A stretch of DNA of 64,000 nucleotides from Panonychus citri (taxonomy: Eukaryota > Arthropoda > Arachnida > Trombidiformes > Tetranychidae). The stretch is taken from NCBI RefSeq assembly GCF_014898815.1, contig NW_026515546.1, positions 1,970,501 to 2,034,500 of the forward strand, written 5' to 3'. The stretch's first letter is position 1; each line of letters starts with the position of its first letter. The position numbers and the translations under genes are program-made. Below the pieces are notes generated by a model. That model was given only the letters and a program-made list of their open reading frames with translations, was not told where the DNA came from and searched no databases. Shown here one piece after another: positions 1 through 14,423 of this stretch.

Positions 1-660
1 TTCCTTTCAGGATTCATTTAATTGTCGATTGATTGATTACTTGATTGTAATCAAAATCATCAGGTTCATATTAACTTGAAACATTTATCGAAACACTTTG
101 ACAATTAACCATTAATTGTGTTGATTTGTTGACAATTCAGTTTCTAATTGTTGATAACTACATGGTCGTAATATTTATTATTAGTTAATGAAAATAAAAT
201 TAATTGTTACTATTTGAAGATGATGAAGATGATGATTATTATTGATTTTGATCAATTTAACTCTAAACAATTTATTTTTTAATGAAACAGTTTTCATTGG
301 GTTATTATTGTTGAACTTATATTATGAAAATTATGATTATTATTTGATCACTTTCCGGGTTAATTTAATTCACTGATTAAAAGTTAATAGTATCATTTTG
401 ATTGCTATTGGAACTCAACTAGTTTAAACTGATTGTGTCTCGAGTTGTAACTGTTCAACATTTTTGTTCATTGTTTGGTGAATAATCAGCAACATGGCGC
501 ATGGAACTTGATTCAGAACTTTTTTTCCCTCGAATACACTTACATGTACTTTCTTAGTTATCATGTTGAGTTTTTATTCTGACAATTTAAAATCGTCGTA
601 GTGATTAGTTAATTAGTCATTGGAAATCAACCTGATGCTTTTAGAGTCTTGACAAGTTAA

Positions 661-683
661 TTGTTGTTGTTGTTGTTGTTGTT
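661..683. repeat. TTG microsatellite
   Basis: About seven and a half uninterrupted TTG units are read directly. It lies in non-coding sequence. Confidence 0.9.
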
Positions 684-1180
684 TTCCTTTGGTAGAGGTT
701 TGATTTTTAATTGTTCACTGATTGTGTTGAGTAAATGTTGTGCAATTGGATTGACATTGATAAGCTTAATTGTGATTAAATTCACTTTCAATTTCAACAT
801 CGAATTGGAAATAAAATTGTTAGTTTGATTCCCGATTCTTATTACATCAGATTATTTTCACAGTTAATTAAAATCAGTGTAAATATTTGATTAGTCTTAT
901 TATTTAATTAGATTTGTTTAATTATCGTTTTTCTTTTTCAATAAGCAATTTAATTTTTATTGATTATTTTGCTCACAATTGACAATCATTGGAACTGATC
1001 AACAATCAGTGATTTAATTTTCATTGTGAGAAAAAGTTAATTGCTGCTTTTTGATTGTTGATCAGAATTGTTAAATCAAAGGTTATTTATATCATATTAT
1101 TAATCTCTCTTGAGACAATTAATAAATTCACAATTATTTGATTAGATTATCAATGAATGAATGGTTAACGTAACTATGGT

Positions 1181-1240
1181 AATGATGAGGATGGAGATGA
1201 AGATGAAGATGAAGATAAAGATGATAAATAAGATGAAAAG
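1181..1240. repeat. GAT/GAA-rich simple repeat
   Basis: Imperfect trinucleotide and hexanucleotide run of GATGAA type, read directly from the sequence and lying in non-coding DNA. Confidence 0.75.
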
Positions 1241-2172
1241 AAAGAGAAATGAAAAGATCCCAGATTTTGATGAATTTGTGAGATTTAACCAATACATTAG
1301 ACAGAGAATCAAATTAAATCAATTGTAAGTTAATTGTAACTTAATTGTAACCCGTGTTTTCAAACAATGAGGAAACAAAAGTGAACCAAATTAAATTAAA
1401 GGATTGACATTGGTGATAAATAATTAAGTTAATTGGTTATACATTTGGAAAGGGTTGAAGGTGAAAGGAAATCAAAGTTAATTGAATAAATTTTGTTTAC
1501 TTATTGATGATCAATGTTAATGTTGATCAAATTAAATCCTGGTCATTGATTAATCCCAACTGTTGATATTAGATTAAAATGATAATCATCATGATTAAGA
1601 TGATGTGATCATGTTGATTGTATATTTTTTGTTTGTCATTCAATTGATTGCGACGCATATTCAACATTTAATCATCAAGTATTCAGCTTATTATTAATAT
1701 CATTTGTTAATCATGTCCATCAAAATGAATACAATGAACATGAATTGGATGATGAAAAGATGATCTATCATCCATTTTAATCTCACTGGTCACTCACTGA
1801 CCATCTCCATCAGATGATCATCGTCATTCAACTTCCTCTCAAGTTTTAATCCTCCACCTCCTTTTATCATCATAATCACTTTATCATCTGATCAATTTAA
1901 CTAGAAATCATCAAATTTAATTGTTGACAAAAATCAAAAATGTCCATCGAGTTGATTAACTTTAATTGTTTCACCTAAAATTGTTTCCAAATTGTGTTGA
2001 CCATTTCTAATTAGTTACATTGTGTCTGTGTCTTGTTTGTTGATCATATCAACAATTTATGCTGCAATTAAATAAATTATTTGATTGTTGTTATCATCGA
2101 TTATTATTATATTTAATCTCTGTAATCAAGAACGAATTCTAACAATTAACTTAACCATCAATTCTGATCACA

Positions 2173-4963
2173 ATGCCTTATCTACGATTAATTGTACTAA
2201 ATTTATTGATTGTCAGCCTATTTTTTGATTACAGGACTTTTGCGTAAGTTTTAATTTTCTGTTAATTGTTGATCATCCAAACAACAATCAATTCTAATTG
2301 TTTTTTTTACTTTTCCAGATCAATTCGCAAGTACCTTTTACCAAGTACTTATGATTTAATCATCCCACCCAAACCGAAAGGTAAGTTAATCAAATTAATA
2401 TATTAACTTGTTGGTTAATTGATTTTGATAGAAGAAAATAAATCAATCAACTGTCACAATTAACAGTTTAATTAATTGTTAATCCCTTTGATTAAGGAGG
2501 ACCCATAAATGTAGATGTGGAGATTACTGATCTTAGACTGATTACTGTAAATGAAGGTGAATTGGTAAGAAATTAAAGTTAATTGTTCCATTTTTTTCTC
2601 TCTCGATTCTAATGAATTAATTAACTTAAAATCATCATCATCATTAGATTATAATGTTAACCCTAAATAAATGGATTAAATTAACATTAGAAAGGAAGAG
2701 AAATTGAAAGTTCTAAATAAGCATGACAATAATATTAAGATATATGGTTGAGATGATTAAAGAGAAGTGGTCAAGACTATGGTCAAGAATAATATTATTA
2801 GCATTTCTTTTATATTGTTATCAGTCAAAATTAAAAGATTCCTTTGGGATCATTGAGTTTTACTCTGGAAACCAAGAGAAAATATCAAGTTACATTGGAT
2901 AAGTTCAAATTCTTGCTTCTATTATCAAGGTCACCATTAGAACTTTTTTCTTCTTTCATGTTCGACGAACCAAACATTCAACCATAGTTACAATTTAAAG
3001 AAGAAGAAGAAAAAATATTCAACAATTTATTAGTTGGATATCAAAAATGATGTTTGATGTTTAAGATAATTAATTGTCAATCATATTGGTGTTTGTGTTA
3101 ATCAATGAATTAACTATTCTCATAGTTAATACTCAATGATGAAAAGTCACTAAATTGTTGTCAGTGATTAAGTTGTTTGATTATCTTTCGATTGATTTTT
3201 GTTTTTCATCTTTTTCTCATCAAAGTCCATTACGATTGATTTGTTCATTAAATTAAAATGGTTCGAACCTCGATTGAATATAACCAATATCACATTATCG
3301 GCGATAACTGACCAGTTGATTTTAGATAAAACTTGGGATAAGAAACTTTGGTGTCCATCGGTTTTCTTTAAGAATGGAATTCGTGGTGACATGTATCTCG
3401 AAAAATCACCAATGTCCTATTTTGAAATTTTCCCAAATAAAAGTGTACAAATGACCCAAAGGTAAGAATAGAAAACTGACCATAAGAAAAACTCGATGAT
3501 CAAAGAAAAAATTAATATTCTTTTTCGACTTGACCAGAGTTTCAGTTGTTTTATTCTGCCACATGAGTTTCCGTAAATATCCTCATGATAAACACTCTTG
3601 TGCCATCAACATTGGAATGAGTTGAGTATCAATTGATTAATCAAAATTTTTCTCCAATTAATCAACTTAATTTGATTCTTATAATGTTGCTCTCTCTTTC
3701 TCTTTCTTTGTCCTTGTCTATTTATTGACCATCATTAGTGTCTCATAGAATCAAAACTGTCCGATTAAAATGGAGTAAAACTGAATTATCTTCAGATCTT
3801 TACAATACGGATTATATGGTCAGTTTGAATCAAAGTGATTCTGTTGATTGTACCAATTATGATAATCCAAGTAAGTGTTGTCCATATTGTTTTCTCATTA
3901 GTTGACCATTACAAGAGAAATATCAGAAAACGTAAGGTAGAATAAGAGAAAAGTATTGATAGAAAGAAGAGAAAATTTCAAACATTCTAATCGATGTTGT
4001 CCAATTGAGGATCATCTGATTGACCAACGATTAAATTAATTGGATTCCAATATAAATCTACGATTGTTACATGTTGATTAATGTGAGGTGATTAAGAAAA
4101 CATTTACAATCAATTAGATTTGTGGTTATCAGTTGTAAGCAAGTAAAATAACACAAACAAGTAAATGAATAGCCAAATGATCATTGCTGGTATTATTATA
4201 GAGTGACCAATGGTCAGAATCTAAAGTCGAATATGTTTTCATTATCAAATTTTGTTCTTCTCTCTCAAATGTGTCACCTATTTAACAGGAGCTTTTGCTT
4301 GTCTTCAAACTGCTTTAATTCTTGACCGTGGATTAGGATATTTTGTGTCCAGAAAATACGTTCCCTCGTTTATCATTGTGTCCACTTCATTCATCGGATT
4401 CTGGATTCCATCTCATAGTTATCCTGCTCGAGTTACCTTAATTGTTACCTCATTACTTTCATTAATTACCCAACAGGTTCAAACTGTTCACATTTATGCT
4501 TCTTATATTATTTCAATTCACATTTGGAATAATATTTGTACAACTTTTGTCTTCCTTGGATTAATTGAGTTTATCATTGCGACTTGTTGGGATAATAGTA
4601 ACATCAATCAAACGGTAAGATTGATTGATTGATTATCGAACTCTTTTTTTCATTTGTTTGACTTGACATTTTTGTTTAATTGTCATGGTGATTAATTCCT
4701 CTGCCATTATTATTCACCGTTTATCTTATCAGAAAACGAACCACAAATCTTTGGAAGGTGGAAGAAGGTGTGATGTCCATAAGCCTTCGTGTTTCTTTGC
4801 AAAATTGTTCCGAGGATTAAGAAAATTTGGCCAAGAAAATAATCAAGTTGATGCTTATTCCAAGATAATCTTTCCAATTGCATTTGTTTTAGTGGCTTGT
4901 GCTTATTATGCTTGGGTTGATTCAATGGAAGATTTTGATTCTCGAGTCCATAAAACACCATGA
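2173..4963 (+). CDS. Cys-loop ligand-gated anion channel subunit (GluCl/glycine-receptor-like, divergent)
   Basis: Eight exons fit in phase: 2173–2243, 2319–2380, 2497–2564, 3226–3461, 3538–3620, 3739–3870, 4289–4614 and 4733–4963, giving 402 residues. An N-terminal hydrophobic signal peptide is followed by the extracellular domain. The Cys-loop is C153–C167 with 13 residues between and the YPHD core. A second cysteine pair, C211–C222, with 10 residues between, matches the loop-C disulfide of glycine, GluCl and HisCl receptors. Four membrane segments lie near 235–257, 264–280, 293–318 and 372–392. P263-A264-R265 before M2 is the anion-selectivity signature. The M3–M4 loop is short (about 50 residues), and the usual WxPD motif reads WCPS. 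Family knowledge says pentameric chloride channel at the plasma membrane. The ligand cannot be told. The small exons 2, 3 and 6 are the least certain. Confidence 0.85.
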
Positions 4964-7604
4964 ATACATTCAAATGATTAGATTGTTGGTTTTCATCTTC
5001 TTCTTGTTATGTAATCCGATGACCAGAAACTGTTGATGTCCAGTAAACCAATCAAACCATCAAACAGCCACAAACTTTGACTCTTTTCATGTTTTTTTCT
5101 CAATTTTCTCAACCAAAATAATCATCTTTTTCCTCTGAAATCAGCATCTTGTTAAAAAATCAATTCGATTCCAGTCCAATTGTTGTAAATCCGATTCATA
5201 ATTTAATTTGAATTCTGAAAGAGATGAAATAATTTTTGAAAGAAAAAGTAAAAAAAACAAATGTTAATCATAAAATATACATAAACTTCATCTGTTTTAA
5301 GGTGAATCAAATCAATTGTTTAAAATTATATAATTACCATGATCAAATGTTTAGTTATGATATTAATGACAAACAATTGAATCAATATTAATGTACCAAA
5401 GTTAATTATAACTACAATCAAACAATATTTTAACTTACCTTGAATCTATTTGATTGTTAATCTCCTTGTGGATTCATCAATCCACCAAAACATCAGATTA
5501 AAGGAACCATGAAAACAGAAATATATGACCATCAATGGAACAACAATTAAAGAGTATCAATTCAATTGTACCTTAAAAGAAGAAGAAAAAAAAATCAATA
5601 CAATTAATCAAATTATTGAAAATCTAAATAATTTTCTATATAAAGAAATACAAACAATCATGTCCATAGAGATTAACAGGTGAACATTGGGTTAGCTTAC
5701 ATTCAACAGGTTGGGTGATTAACCGAAGACGATGGAAGTTAATTGTTGACAATCAAAGTGGTTTAACAGTTAAGTGATTAACGATTAACGATGAAAGATG
5801 TGAAAAAAATTGCGAACATTTGAAAAAAAAACGAAAAAGAGGTTAGAAGAGGAAAGATTTTTTTTCTCTCTTCCACCTTAAAGGTAAGGAGAATGAAGAA
5901 AAAGTGAGATGATGATGAAAAAAGAAGATAGAAAGACAATTTAGAAAGAGAATTAAATTGTAGACAGTTGATTGAGTAAGAGAAGAAGGAATCAAATTAA
6001 ATTGTAGCTTAATTAGTTATCCAATTTTTCCGGTCTAATCTGAAATCAAGTTTTCACCAAATGAGAAAAACAAGAAAACAGTAAAAGTGAACAGATAAAA
6101 AAACGAAAACATTGAAAAGAAAGAGAAACTCAATTTTCTTTCTTCTCTGTCTACTTTTCTCTTTCTTTCTTAATCTCCCTTTTCAACAATTAGTGTCAAC
6201 GATCAAACGTTAAACTGATTTACTTTCAATTCGCATTGAAATTCTCACTGATTAAGGTGAACAATTAGAATCTCCCATTGATGATTACACATTTTCTTTA
6301 GAATATTGAAATTGTCGCCATTTTGATTATCTCTATTTTCCCTCTCTTTTTTTTATTCTTTTCTATTTTTACCTCTTTCTTTTTGTTTCCTTCTTCTTCT
6401 TGTTAATCCTTATCTTCTGCATCTTCTGTAACATCATTTTATCGCCGTTGAGATCATCATCTTCTAGTGGATTACAAGTGGAAAATCTTCAAATAATATA
6501 AACCAAATTTTCTCTCTGTTTTGGAAATTTTCCTGTTCGTTTCTCTTATGTGTGTCTCTTGGTGGAAACTCGTATTACAAGGTGAAAACCCGTTCCAGTG
6601 AGAGTCACGATAAAGTGAAGACTAAAGAAAGAGAAGATAAAATAATGATGATGATTAAAAGAAAGTGAAAATAAAAAGGTTAGTAGAAAAGTGAATCAAA
6701 TGTAATCATCAACATCGTCAATCGAATCTCAAACTCACTGGATATTTGAGTGTTTTTTTTTCCTTCTCACCACCACACTAATACATTTCACTTTCTCTCT
6801 CCCTCTCTTCCAACTTTTCTAATTTTCTCTTACTTTTCTTCTTATTTTTCAGTTTCTCCACCATCAACATCTCCATCATCATCCTCATCATCCTCATCAT
6901 CATTTTAAGAAACCACTGAATGTGCCCGCAAGTCTTTTGTATGTGAATAGAAAAGTAACCTTGTTTTGGGGAAAAGGAAGAGAAGAGAAGAAAAAAAAAT
7001 TCTCCAACCTCTTAATCAACTGTTCTCTCTCTCTCTCTTACTCAATAAGGAAAAAATTATTCATTTTGTCCACCAAATCACATTCCAAATTCTCTTTCTT
7101 TTTCTCTTTGTATCGAATCACCACCACCGCCATTAACCAGGATAACCTCGTGTTTAATAAACAATCGGATTAACGCTCAATGTGAACATCATCACTGTTT
7201 CCCAGGATTAATTGTACCATCATTGCCCCTTGTCAACCAAATAGCAAAGAAACGAACAATTTTTATTAACTTTTTTTTCTTACCTGATTAATGTTTCAAA
7301 TTGTTCACATCCACCGGTAATTGTAAACATAATTCAAGTGCTTTCATCTAATCATATGGATTTATAATTGTTTCCAGTTAATTGTTGCTTTTCTGTTCTC
7401 TCCATAAACAACAAACTCATCATCATCTGTGATTAATAACATAACCATAGCGTTAATCTGTTCGTGTGTCTGTGTTTCTGGATTTATTAGTTAATCTTGT
7501 GTTTATGTTTATATTTTAATCACTTGATCAGTTTACACTTTTAATTGTGATTATTAACTGTGTCCCTGTTTCTATTACAATTTATTAGAAATTAACTTTA
7601 CACA
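4964..7604. other. Intergenic and probable 5' leader region
   Basis: No supported coding sequence. The last 1.2 kb is pyrimidine-rich with clustered CAT/ATC repeats (6861–6904) and several candidate splice signals, so it probably contains untranslated leader exons of the M13-family gene starting at 7605. An open frame at 6922–7173 is low-complexity, has no ATG near its start and no family features, and is not called. Confidence 0.4.
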
Positions 7605-10600
7605 ATGGGAAAAAAATGGGTCTATGCTATTTTCGCATCTTTAGTACTTTTACTTCTGGTCATTTTATTAGTAGCCAAATCAGGCAACGAAAATAGGAAG
7701 ATAGGTAATCCATTTATCCGTTAATCCATTCATCAATTGTCCATTTTAATTCATTATTTTATCGTTTTCTTTTTTTCATCTCACCAACAGGTATCTGCAG
7801 GTCAGAAGGATGTAAAGCTTCCGGTAAGTTATTTGGATTTACCTTTTTTAACCTGATAATTTACTTACAACAATCAAGGAATTGTAAATATACTTAATTG
7901 TTGATAGTTTATTATGATAACATAAAATTGTGAAATTATTTTCAACTTGTAATCGTTTTAATCATACTAATCATGTATTTATTTATTTGAGAAACTCAGA
8001 ATGGTTAACAAGATTATCCTTTAAGATTGAATATTATGATTAGTTAATTGATTTTACTTGAAATGATTAAGTACGAGGAAAAGTGGCCGCAAGAAATTTT
8101 AATCAATGTCTTTGGAGAGAGAAAATGATTAAAAAATCTATCAACAATCAAGGAATTAAAATGTTAATCATTTTCCTCCTCAAAGTTAAATATGTTTACT
8201 ATTTAAATGATTGTGTCGTCACAATCGTCATCTTCAATTAGTTAATCACAATGACATTGACCAGAATCTCAAAGAACCAGTTTTAGTTAATTTAATTGCT
8301 ATTCCAATCCACTATCGATAATTTAATCAATAACTTTCACAATTTGATAAAGTTAATTCAACTTTTCTATGGTGAAAAATTAATCCTTTCGTTACAACGA
8401 TTCAACTTTTTTACCAATTGATTAAAGGTTAAGGTTACAATTAAGTTGATTCAAACTAAATTGTTACATTTACTTAACCTTTCATCAACTCTATTAGAGT
8501 ATATGTTGTTTAATTTCATTATAATTAAGTTTATATGAATATGAATTAACAATTAATGATTAGAGAGAAATTATTAAAGAGTTTTATCAATTAGGTTAAC
8601 TGTTAATTTTGTGGGTGATTGGGGTTCTTAATATTTTTCAATATATCAAAGTTAATTGTGATTAACTTGGTGCGTTTGTTGAAAATAAAAGTTAAGTGAT
8701 TAAGGTAAATTACTAATGGTTAGATTAACCATGAATTAATTGTCAAATTGTTTCACTTGATTGGATATGGTTTTTAGAAGTAAATTTTTCTTTCTGTGCC
8801 AAACTAATACTGTTTTTTGTTGTTTTTCTGCTGATTATTGACAACAATTAATCAACGTAAACAACAATTACAATCAACAGGTAATCAGTAAAATGATTAA
8901 CTGAAACAACAAAAATTCCGACAATCAGTTAATCATCAATCAAAATCATCAAGAAATGAAAACTAAATCCAAGAAAATCAGTTGAACTTTTTTCCTTAAT
9001 TTCGTTTAATCATATCAATTTACAATTAGACAATTTACCCTTTAATTGACTTGTAATAGATAAATTGACCATTGGTCTAAAATTTTACTCGATTGTCTCG
9101 ATAAGTTTTGATAGAATACAATTTAAATTAAACAATTAAGTAAATCGATCAAATGAGTCGCTAATTAAACTTCATCAATCACCAATTGATTGTTTGGTAT
9201 TCAGCCACTGATGCGGTTGAAATTTCATCATTTTGATTGATAATAATAATGAATATTTATTTGACATTGATTCAAGCTCTGTCAACTTTGATTGCAATTT
9301 AATTACGAGCCTTAATCCAATTTAACTGATTAATTAATTCAATTATCTTTAAACAGGTAAACAAATGCTTAAATATCTCGATAAAGACGCTGATCCTTGT
9401 AACGATTTATATCAACTCGCTTGTGGTAAATGGATTATATTAGAGAAGCCAAGAAATTATTCAATTAGAGATGAACTTGAAGAAACTTTAATTAAGCAAG
9501 TGAAAAGTAAGTACAACAATTAAACTAATTAATCAATTCGGTTAATCATTTTTTGCTTCTCGAAAGTAAAATGTTTCCAATCGATGAGATGAAAAAAAAA
9601 CATTAAGAGCATCTTAATTGTTACTCTCTTCACAATCTCTAAACTGGATTTAGTTGAACTAAATTAATCTAATTACTTGGAGCAATTTAAATTAACTTTA
9701 AAATCCTCGAGCTTTTTATTTTTGATTAATTGCTGTTAATTAAACTGATCAATTGATTATCACAATCAAACAGATTTTACACTTGGTGAATATTAAGTAA
9801 CTTTGATCTAAATCGACTTTGATTTGTATAGTGATTAGTTAATTCTGATCAACAAATAATTAGTAAAGTTATTAATAGTAATTCATAATTAAGATTATAT
9901 TTCAGATGAATAATTAGAAAGTGAAAATTGATTGTTGCAACATATTATTGATTAGTAATTGACAAAAGTAAATTTTTACAATTAAAGTTTTTTGATCATT
10001 TAAATTGATTAACTTATTAATAGTTTAGTTAATTAACCAGGAAACTTAATTTTTGTTATCACTTAATTACCTTTCAGTAAATCAGTGATAATGTTAATTT
10101 TATGAAAATCAACTGCAATTTAATTGTCAATTTAATCAAATATAAAAGTCTACAATAGTTATTAGTTAATTGTTACCTTTATCTGTGAAACATTCAGTTC
10201 CTTATGGGAATCTTAATTGTTGGGAGTTTTTTTTTCACCTTCTTAATTGAAACAAATGAAAGGAACACTTTTAAATCAATTCACAATCAACAATTAACAT
10301 CTAATGGTATAAATCATGATAATCAATTGCGGGACAATTTAAACGTTAATTGTTATTAGTGTAAGAAAAAAAATCAATTGTAAGATTGATTCAAGATAGT
10401 CAAGGTTAACTAGTTTTTATGTAGTTAACTACATAAATGACAAAGTTAATTGTTAATCACTATGATAGTGATAATATTGATGATTAGTGTTAATAGTTAA
10501 TAGTAATGATCAAGGCTATGCAAACAATATAATCAATTGCATATTTGGTCAGTCAAACAATCAACAGCATTTATTATCCAAGGTTTTGATTAGTTTGTTT

Positions 10601-13571
10601 ATCTGTCCTAATCATTGATCAAGGAGTTACAATTAACCTCTTATACTTTTTGATTGTTGATCATTTAACTTACCATTCAATTGTTGTTCAACTGGTTGAT
10701 AGTTAATTTGATTATTCAATTGACCAATTGACTTGTAATTACGGTGATCTCATCACCTACAATTAACAAATTATGCAATTATTTTTTCACTTTTTGCTCA
10801 ATTTATTAATATGTTACATTGTAAATCAAAACAATTTACTAATTGTTGCAATCAATTACTAATAATTTCAATTTACAGCTCTATTAGGTACAAGTTTGGT
10901 TCGGAGTCCAGTTCCCGTTCAACTTGCCTCAACATTTTATAAAAATTGTTTGGATGCAGGTAAAGTTAATTGTTAATCAATTGATTTAAATTATCCTTTA
11001 ATTTGGTGTTGCAATTGATTAGTTTATAATTAATTAACTTTTGTTTTTAGCTCCTTATTATGCTGCCAAATGGCTTGATGAAGAGCTACAAGATATTGGA
11101 GGATGGCCTTTAATTGCTAACAATCAGGATGAAACCACCACAATTAGTGAAGATGGTGAAAACAATGGTGATTCTGATGAAACAATTAACACAAATCTTA
11201 ATTGGACTGATAGTTATGTTAAAGCAAGAACTGAATGGAATGGTAATTGGATAATTGGAATGCAAGTTATAGTCAATCCAAAATATAAGACAAAATATAT
11301 AATCAAGGTGAACAATTAAGAACCAGAATGAGAAGAATAATTATAATTTTGTTAATTAAATTAATATATTTCTCTTTTAACCTTCAGATTGATTTACCTG
11401 AAAGATCAACCATTTGGGATACTTTGATTAATGAAGATAATTCAACAGAGATTAATAATAAAATCGATGAATACAAGAACTCAATTCGAGGTTGGGTTGA
11501 AAAGATGGGACGAAAACGAGGTCAAATGGACAATCAATTAATTGATGAAATGATTAAATTTGAAACTGAATTAGCAAAAGCTCATAAGAATTCAATGTCA
11601 GATAAATCTGAAGATAAATTCATGAGTCTTGGTGAGCTGATTGAAACTAGTCCAGACCGAAAGGTAAATGATGTCAATTTGTATTTTCCATCATTTAAAA
11701 CCTTCAATTAATATCAAACTAATTACCTTGATTTAATTGTTTAGATTCCATGGGAATCATTATTACGAGATGTGTTTGCAAATGTTAATATTACTCTGAC
11801 AAAAACCGAGCCCATCTTATTGTCCCATCAATCATATTACCAAAGACTTGATGAGATAATTGCAACTACCTCTAACAAGTGAGTTTAAAACTAAATTAAT
11901 ACATCAACTGAATCAAACTAATTGAATATTATCTACTTTTCTTAACAATTAACAGAGTAATTACAACCTACATTGGCTGGAAATTTGTATCACAATATGG
12001 TGGACATTTGAATGATTTACCTGTTGATGAAAAGGCTCGAGAATCTTATTGCCTTAGGGCAACATTTCAACACTACAGTCATGCATTGAAAAGACTCTAT
12101 GTTGAAAAGTATTTTGATTCAACCTCAAAGAACAGAGTTGGTACAATTGTCAAGACAATTAAACAATATTTGATCAATAATTTAAAGACACTTTCAATGG
12201 CTGATAAAGATCGAGAAATGAGGAATCGAATCAAAAGAAAAGTAAGATTATCATGAAATTTTCTTTTTCTTGATAATTTAATTGATTGTTTACTTCTAAA
12301 TTGTTTCGTTAGCTGGAAAAAATTGAGACCTTAGTTGGTTACGATGATTGGATCGCCAAGAAAGATAAAGTCGAAGACTATTATTCAGATATTCCTGATT
12401 ACGCTGATCGTAAATATCTAGGAAGTATCGTCGATGTTGTTACTGGACAAACGTTCAAAGAGTTGAGACGATTAAGACAAAAGTTCAGCAAACAAATTCC
12501 TAATCCGTAAGTAGCTTTAATGTAATTACAATTAAAAGTTTTATCGACTATAACTTTTGATTTATTGTCATTGTTTAGTGATGTTCCTGGTATCCTTTCA
12601 ATGGACGCATTTTTTGATCAGGAAACTTTGAAATTAGGTAAGTTTTTTTCAATTATAAATTCAAGCTCAAAGTTTGGAAACGGTCAACAATTTGATGTAA
12701 CTTAGTTACAATTAAAGGCAACAAAACCAAACCAAGGTAACAATTAGGTCTCACGGAGGTTGATTGTTTACAAACGGATCAATGTGCTCATCCCTTACCA
12801 ACTGAATTAAATTAAGTAATTAGTTGATTTTTGGTGTTTTTCATTGGCTCAAGTTTAATCAAATCATTTCTATCTTTTCCAAACTTTTGAGCTTGACTGT
12901 AGTATAAATAGATTTAGGTTGATTGGATGAACTAATTTGGAAACTTTTCTTAATTGTTTACAGTTTACTCTCCTGGTTTATTACAAACACCAATATTTAA
13001 TGCTGATGCACCATTGCCAATAAATTACGGAGCAATTGGTTCAATCATTGGTAGAGATTTAATTTCCTCTATTGACCTGAAAGGCTCTGAAATCGACGAA
13101 AGTGGAGCTAAACGTAATTGGTGGACCACTAAAGCTTCAACTAATTACCACAGTTATGCGAGATGTTTTGACAATGTTTACGATTCAATTGTCGGCTGGA
13201 ATAATCGATCGTTAGAACAAGTAATTCGAGACGTTGAAGGGCTTCGAATAGCATTTGAGGCCTTTAACGATCTAGTTGCAAGTTCGAGGGACGTTCGTAT
13301 ACCAAAGGACATTAAAAATTACTCTTTGGAGCAAATATTTTTCATCTCTTATGCTCAGGTAAGAGTTGATTGGTAATTTCTCTTGACAATCATAATTAAC
13401 TTTCTGTTTATCAAATACTAATCAATTGTCCATTTCTTTAATTATCAGATGTTCTGCGCCAATGATAAAGCCGATAAAGTACCAATTAACTTTATAGTCA
13501 AACAATTTGCTCCATTTAATGAAGCATTTAAATGTAAAAAGACCAACAATATTAAGAAATGTCGTCTCTAA
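7605..13571 (+). CDS. M13 (neprilysin/ECE) family membrane protein, catalytically dead
   Basis: Twelve exons keep frame: 7605–7704, 7791–7823, 9357–9506, 10879–10959, 11051–11307, 11388–11663, 11745–11878, 11956–12241, 12313–12506, 12579–12637, 12964–13358 and 13449–13571, giving 695 residues, normal for M13. Residues 5–25 form a type II membrane anchor. The family start (paired cysteines, then DPCNDLYQLACGKW) and end (KKC plus two residues) are present. The N-terminal domain carries a Thr/Asp/Asn-rich insert. The zinc-binding HExxH is replaced by R554-D-L-I-S558, the third ligand Glu (GENIAD) reads Gln609, and the substrate-contacting NAF/NAY Asn is Asp. The late catalytic His and Arg are also missing. 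D613 is retained. It is therefore a pseudo-peptidase by sequence, possibly a binding or regulatory protein, as seen for some arthropod neprilysin-like genes. The two large introns (7824–9356 and 9507–10878) hold no other gene. Confidence 0.88.
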
Positions 13572-14423
13572 ACAATTAACAAATCACTCCAATCAGCCAA
13601 CATCAGCCTGATCTTTTTTTCCTCCGTTTTATTTTAATTTACTCAAATTTTTGTCCATTGACAATTAACTCTTTTTTTTTATTCCTCCAATAATTTGAAA
13701 TTGTTAAAATCACAATCAAAAATTGTCAAACTGTAATTTAATTTTAATTGTAATTCTAAACTGTAATAATAAAAATCTGACCAATAATCTGACCAAATCC
13801 ACCAAATGATTTAATCATCAAATTCCCAAATAAAAACCATCAATCCAATTTACTTAATTTCAATAGTTGGAATAATATTTTTCCCGATCAACGGAAACGG
13901 AAAGAAATTTTCAAAAGTGACCTTTCCCTTTGATCACTCGAAGAAACAATTTACTTTTTTCTCACAACTACTTTGACGATGTTTGATCTCAACATCGAAA
14001 TGAAGTCGAAAATAATCACCAATTAATTCATTTTCTTAAAATTAAATGAGTTTCCACCATTAAAAAAGTTCAATTGAATTTGGAAAAAACGAAAATTCAA
14101 ATGTTTGTTTTTGGCGCTTTTCTTCAATCTGTTTACTATTTCAACCAATCAGAGGCGAACACATGTAAGTTTGTTTTGTTTGCTTGATTCTTGGGATTTT
14201 AATTCATTGACGGTGGATTAAATTGTTTGTCATTTCAATTGATTTGTGTCCGCAAATTAAATTGATTATGAGTGTTTAAGGATTTTGGTCATCACAGTGT
14301 TTTATTGTGGACATTGACAGTTATTGTAAATAACAATTTCATCGACCCAACAAAAGGAAAATCTAAAACTGAATTTTTTGTTTTTTGTTTTGATTGTTTA
14401 TTTTGTTGTATCTTTTTGACAAT
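13572..14423. other. Intergenic region
   Basis: AT-rich sequence between the M13-family stop and the DNAJC3 start. It includes the 3' untranslated tail of the first gene (possible AATAAA signals around 13767 and 13829) and the DNAJC3 promoter. No coding or RNA gene is seen. Confidence 0.5.

Larger units (their letters stand above)
1..2172. other. Non-coding upstream region
   Basis: No convincing coding region is visible on either strand. The stretch is AT-rich and full of CAATTA/TTAATTG words. It contains a TTG trinucleotide run near 661–683 and a GAT/GAA-rich run near 1181–1240. It probably holds the promoter and 5' untranslated sequence of the channel gene starting at 2173, but no defined element can be named. 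Confidence 0.5.
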
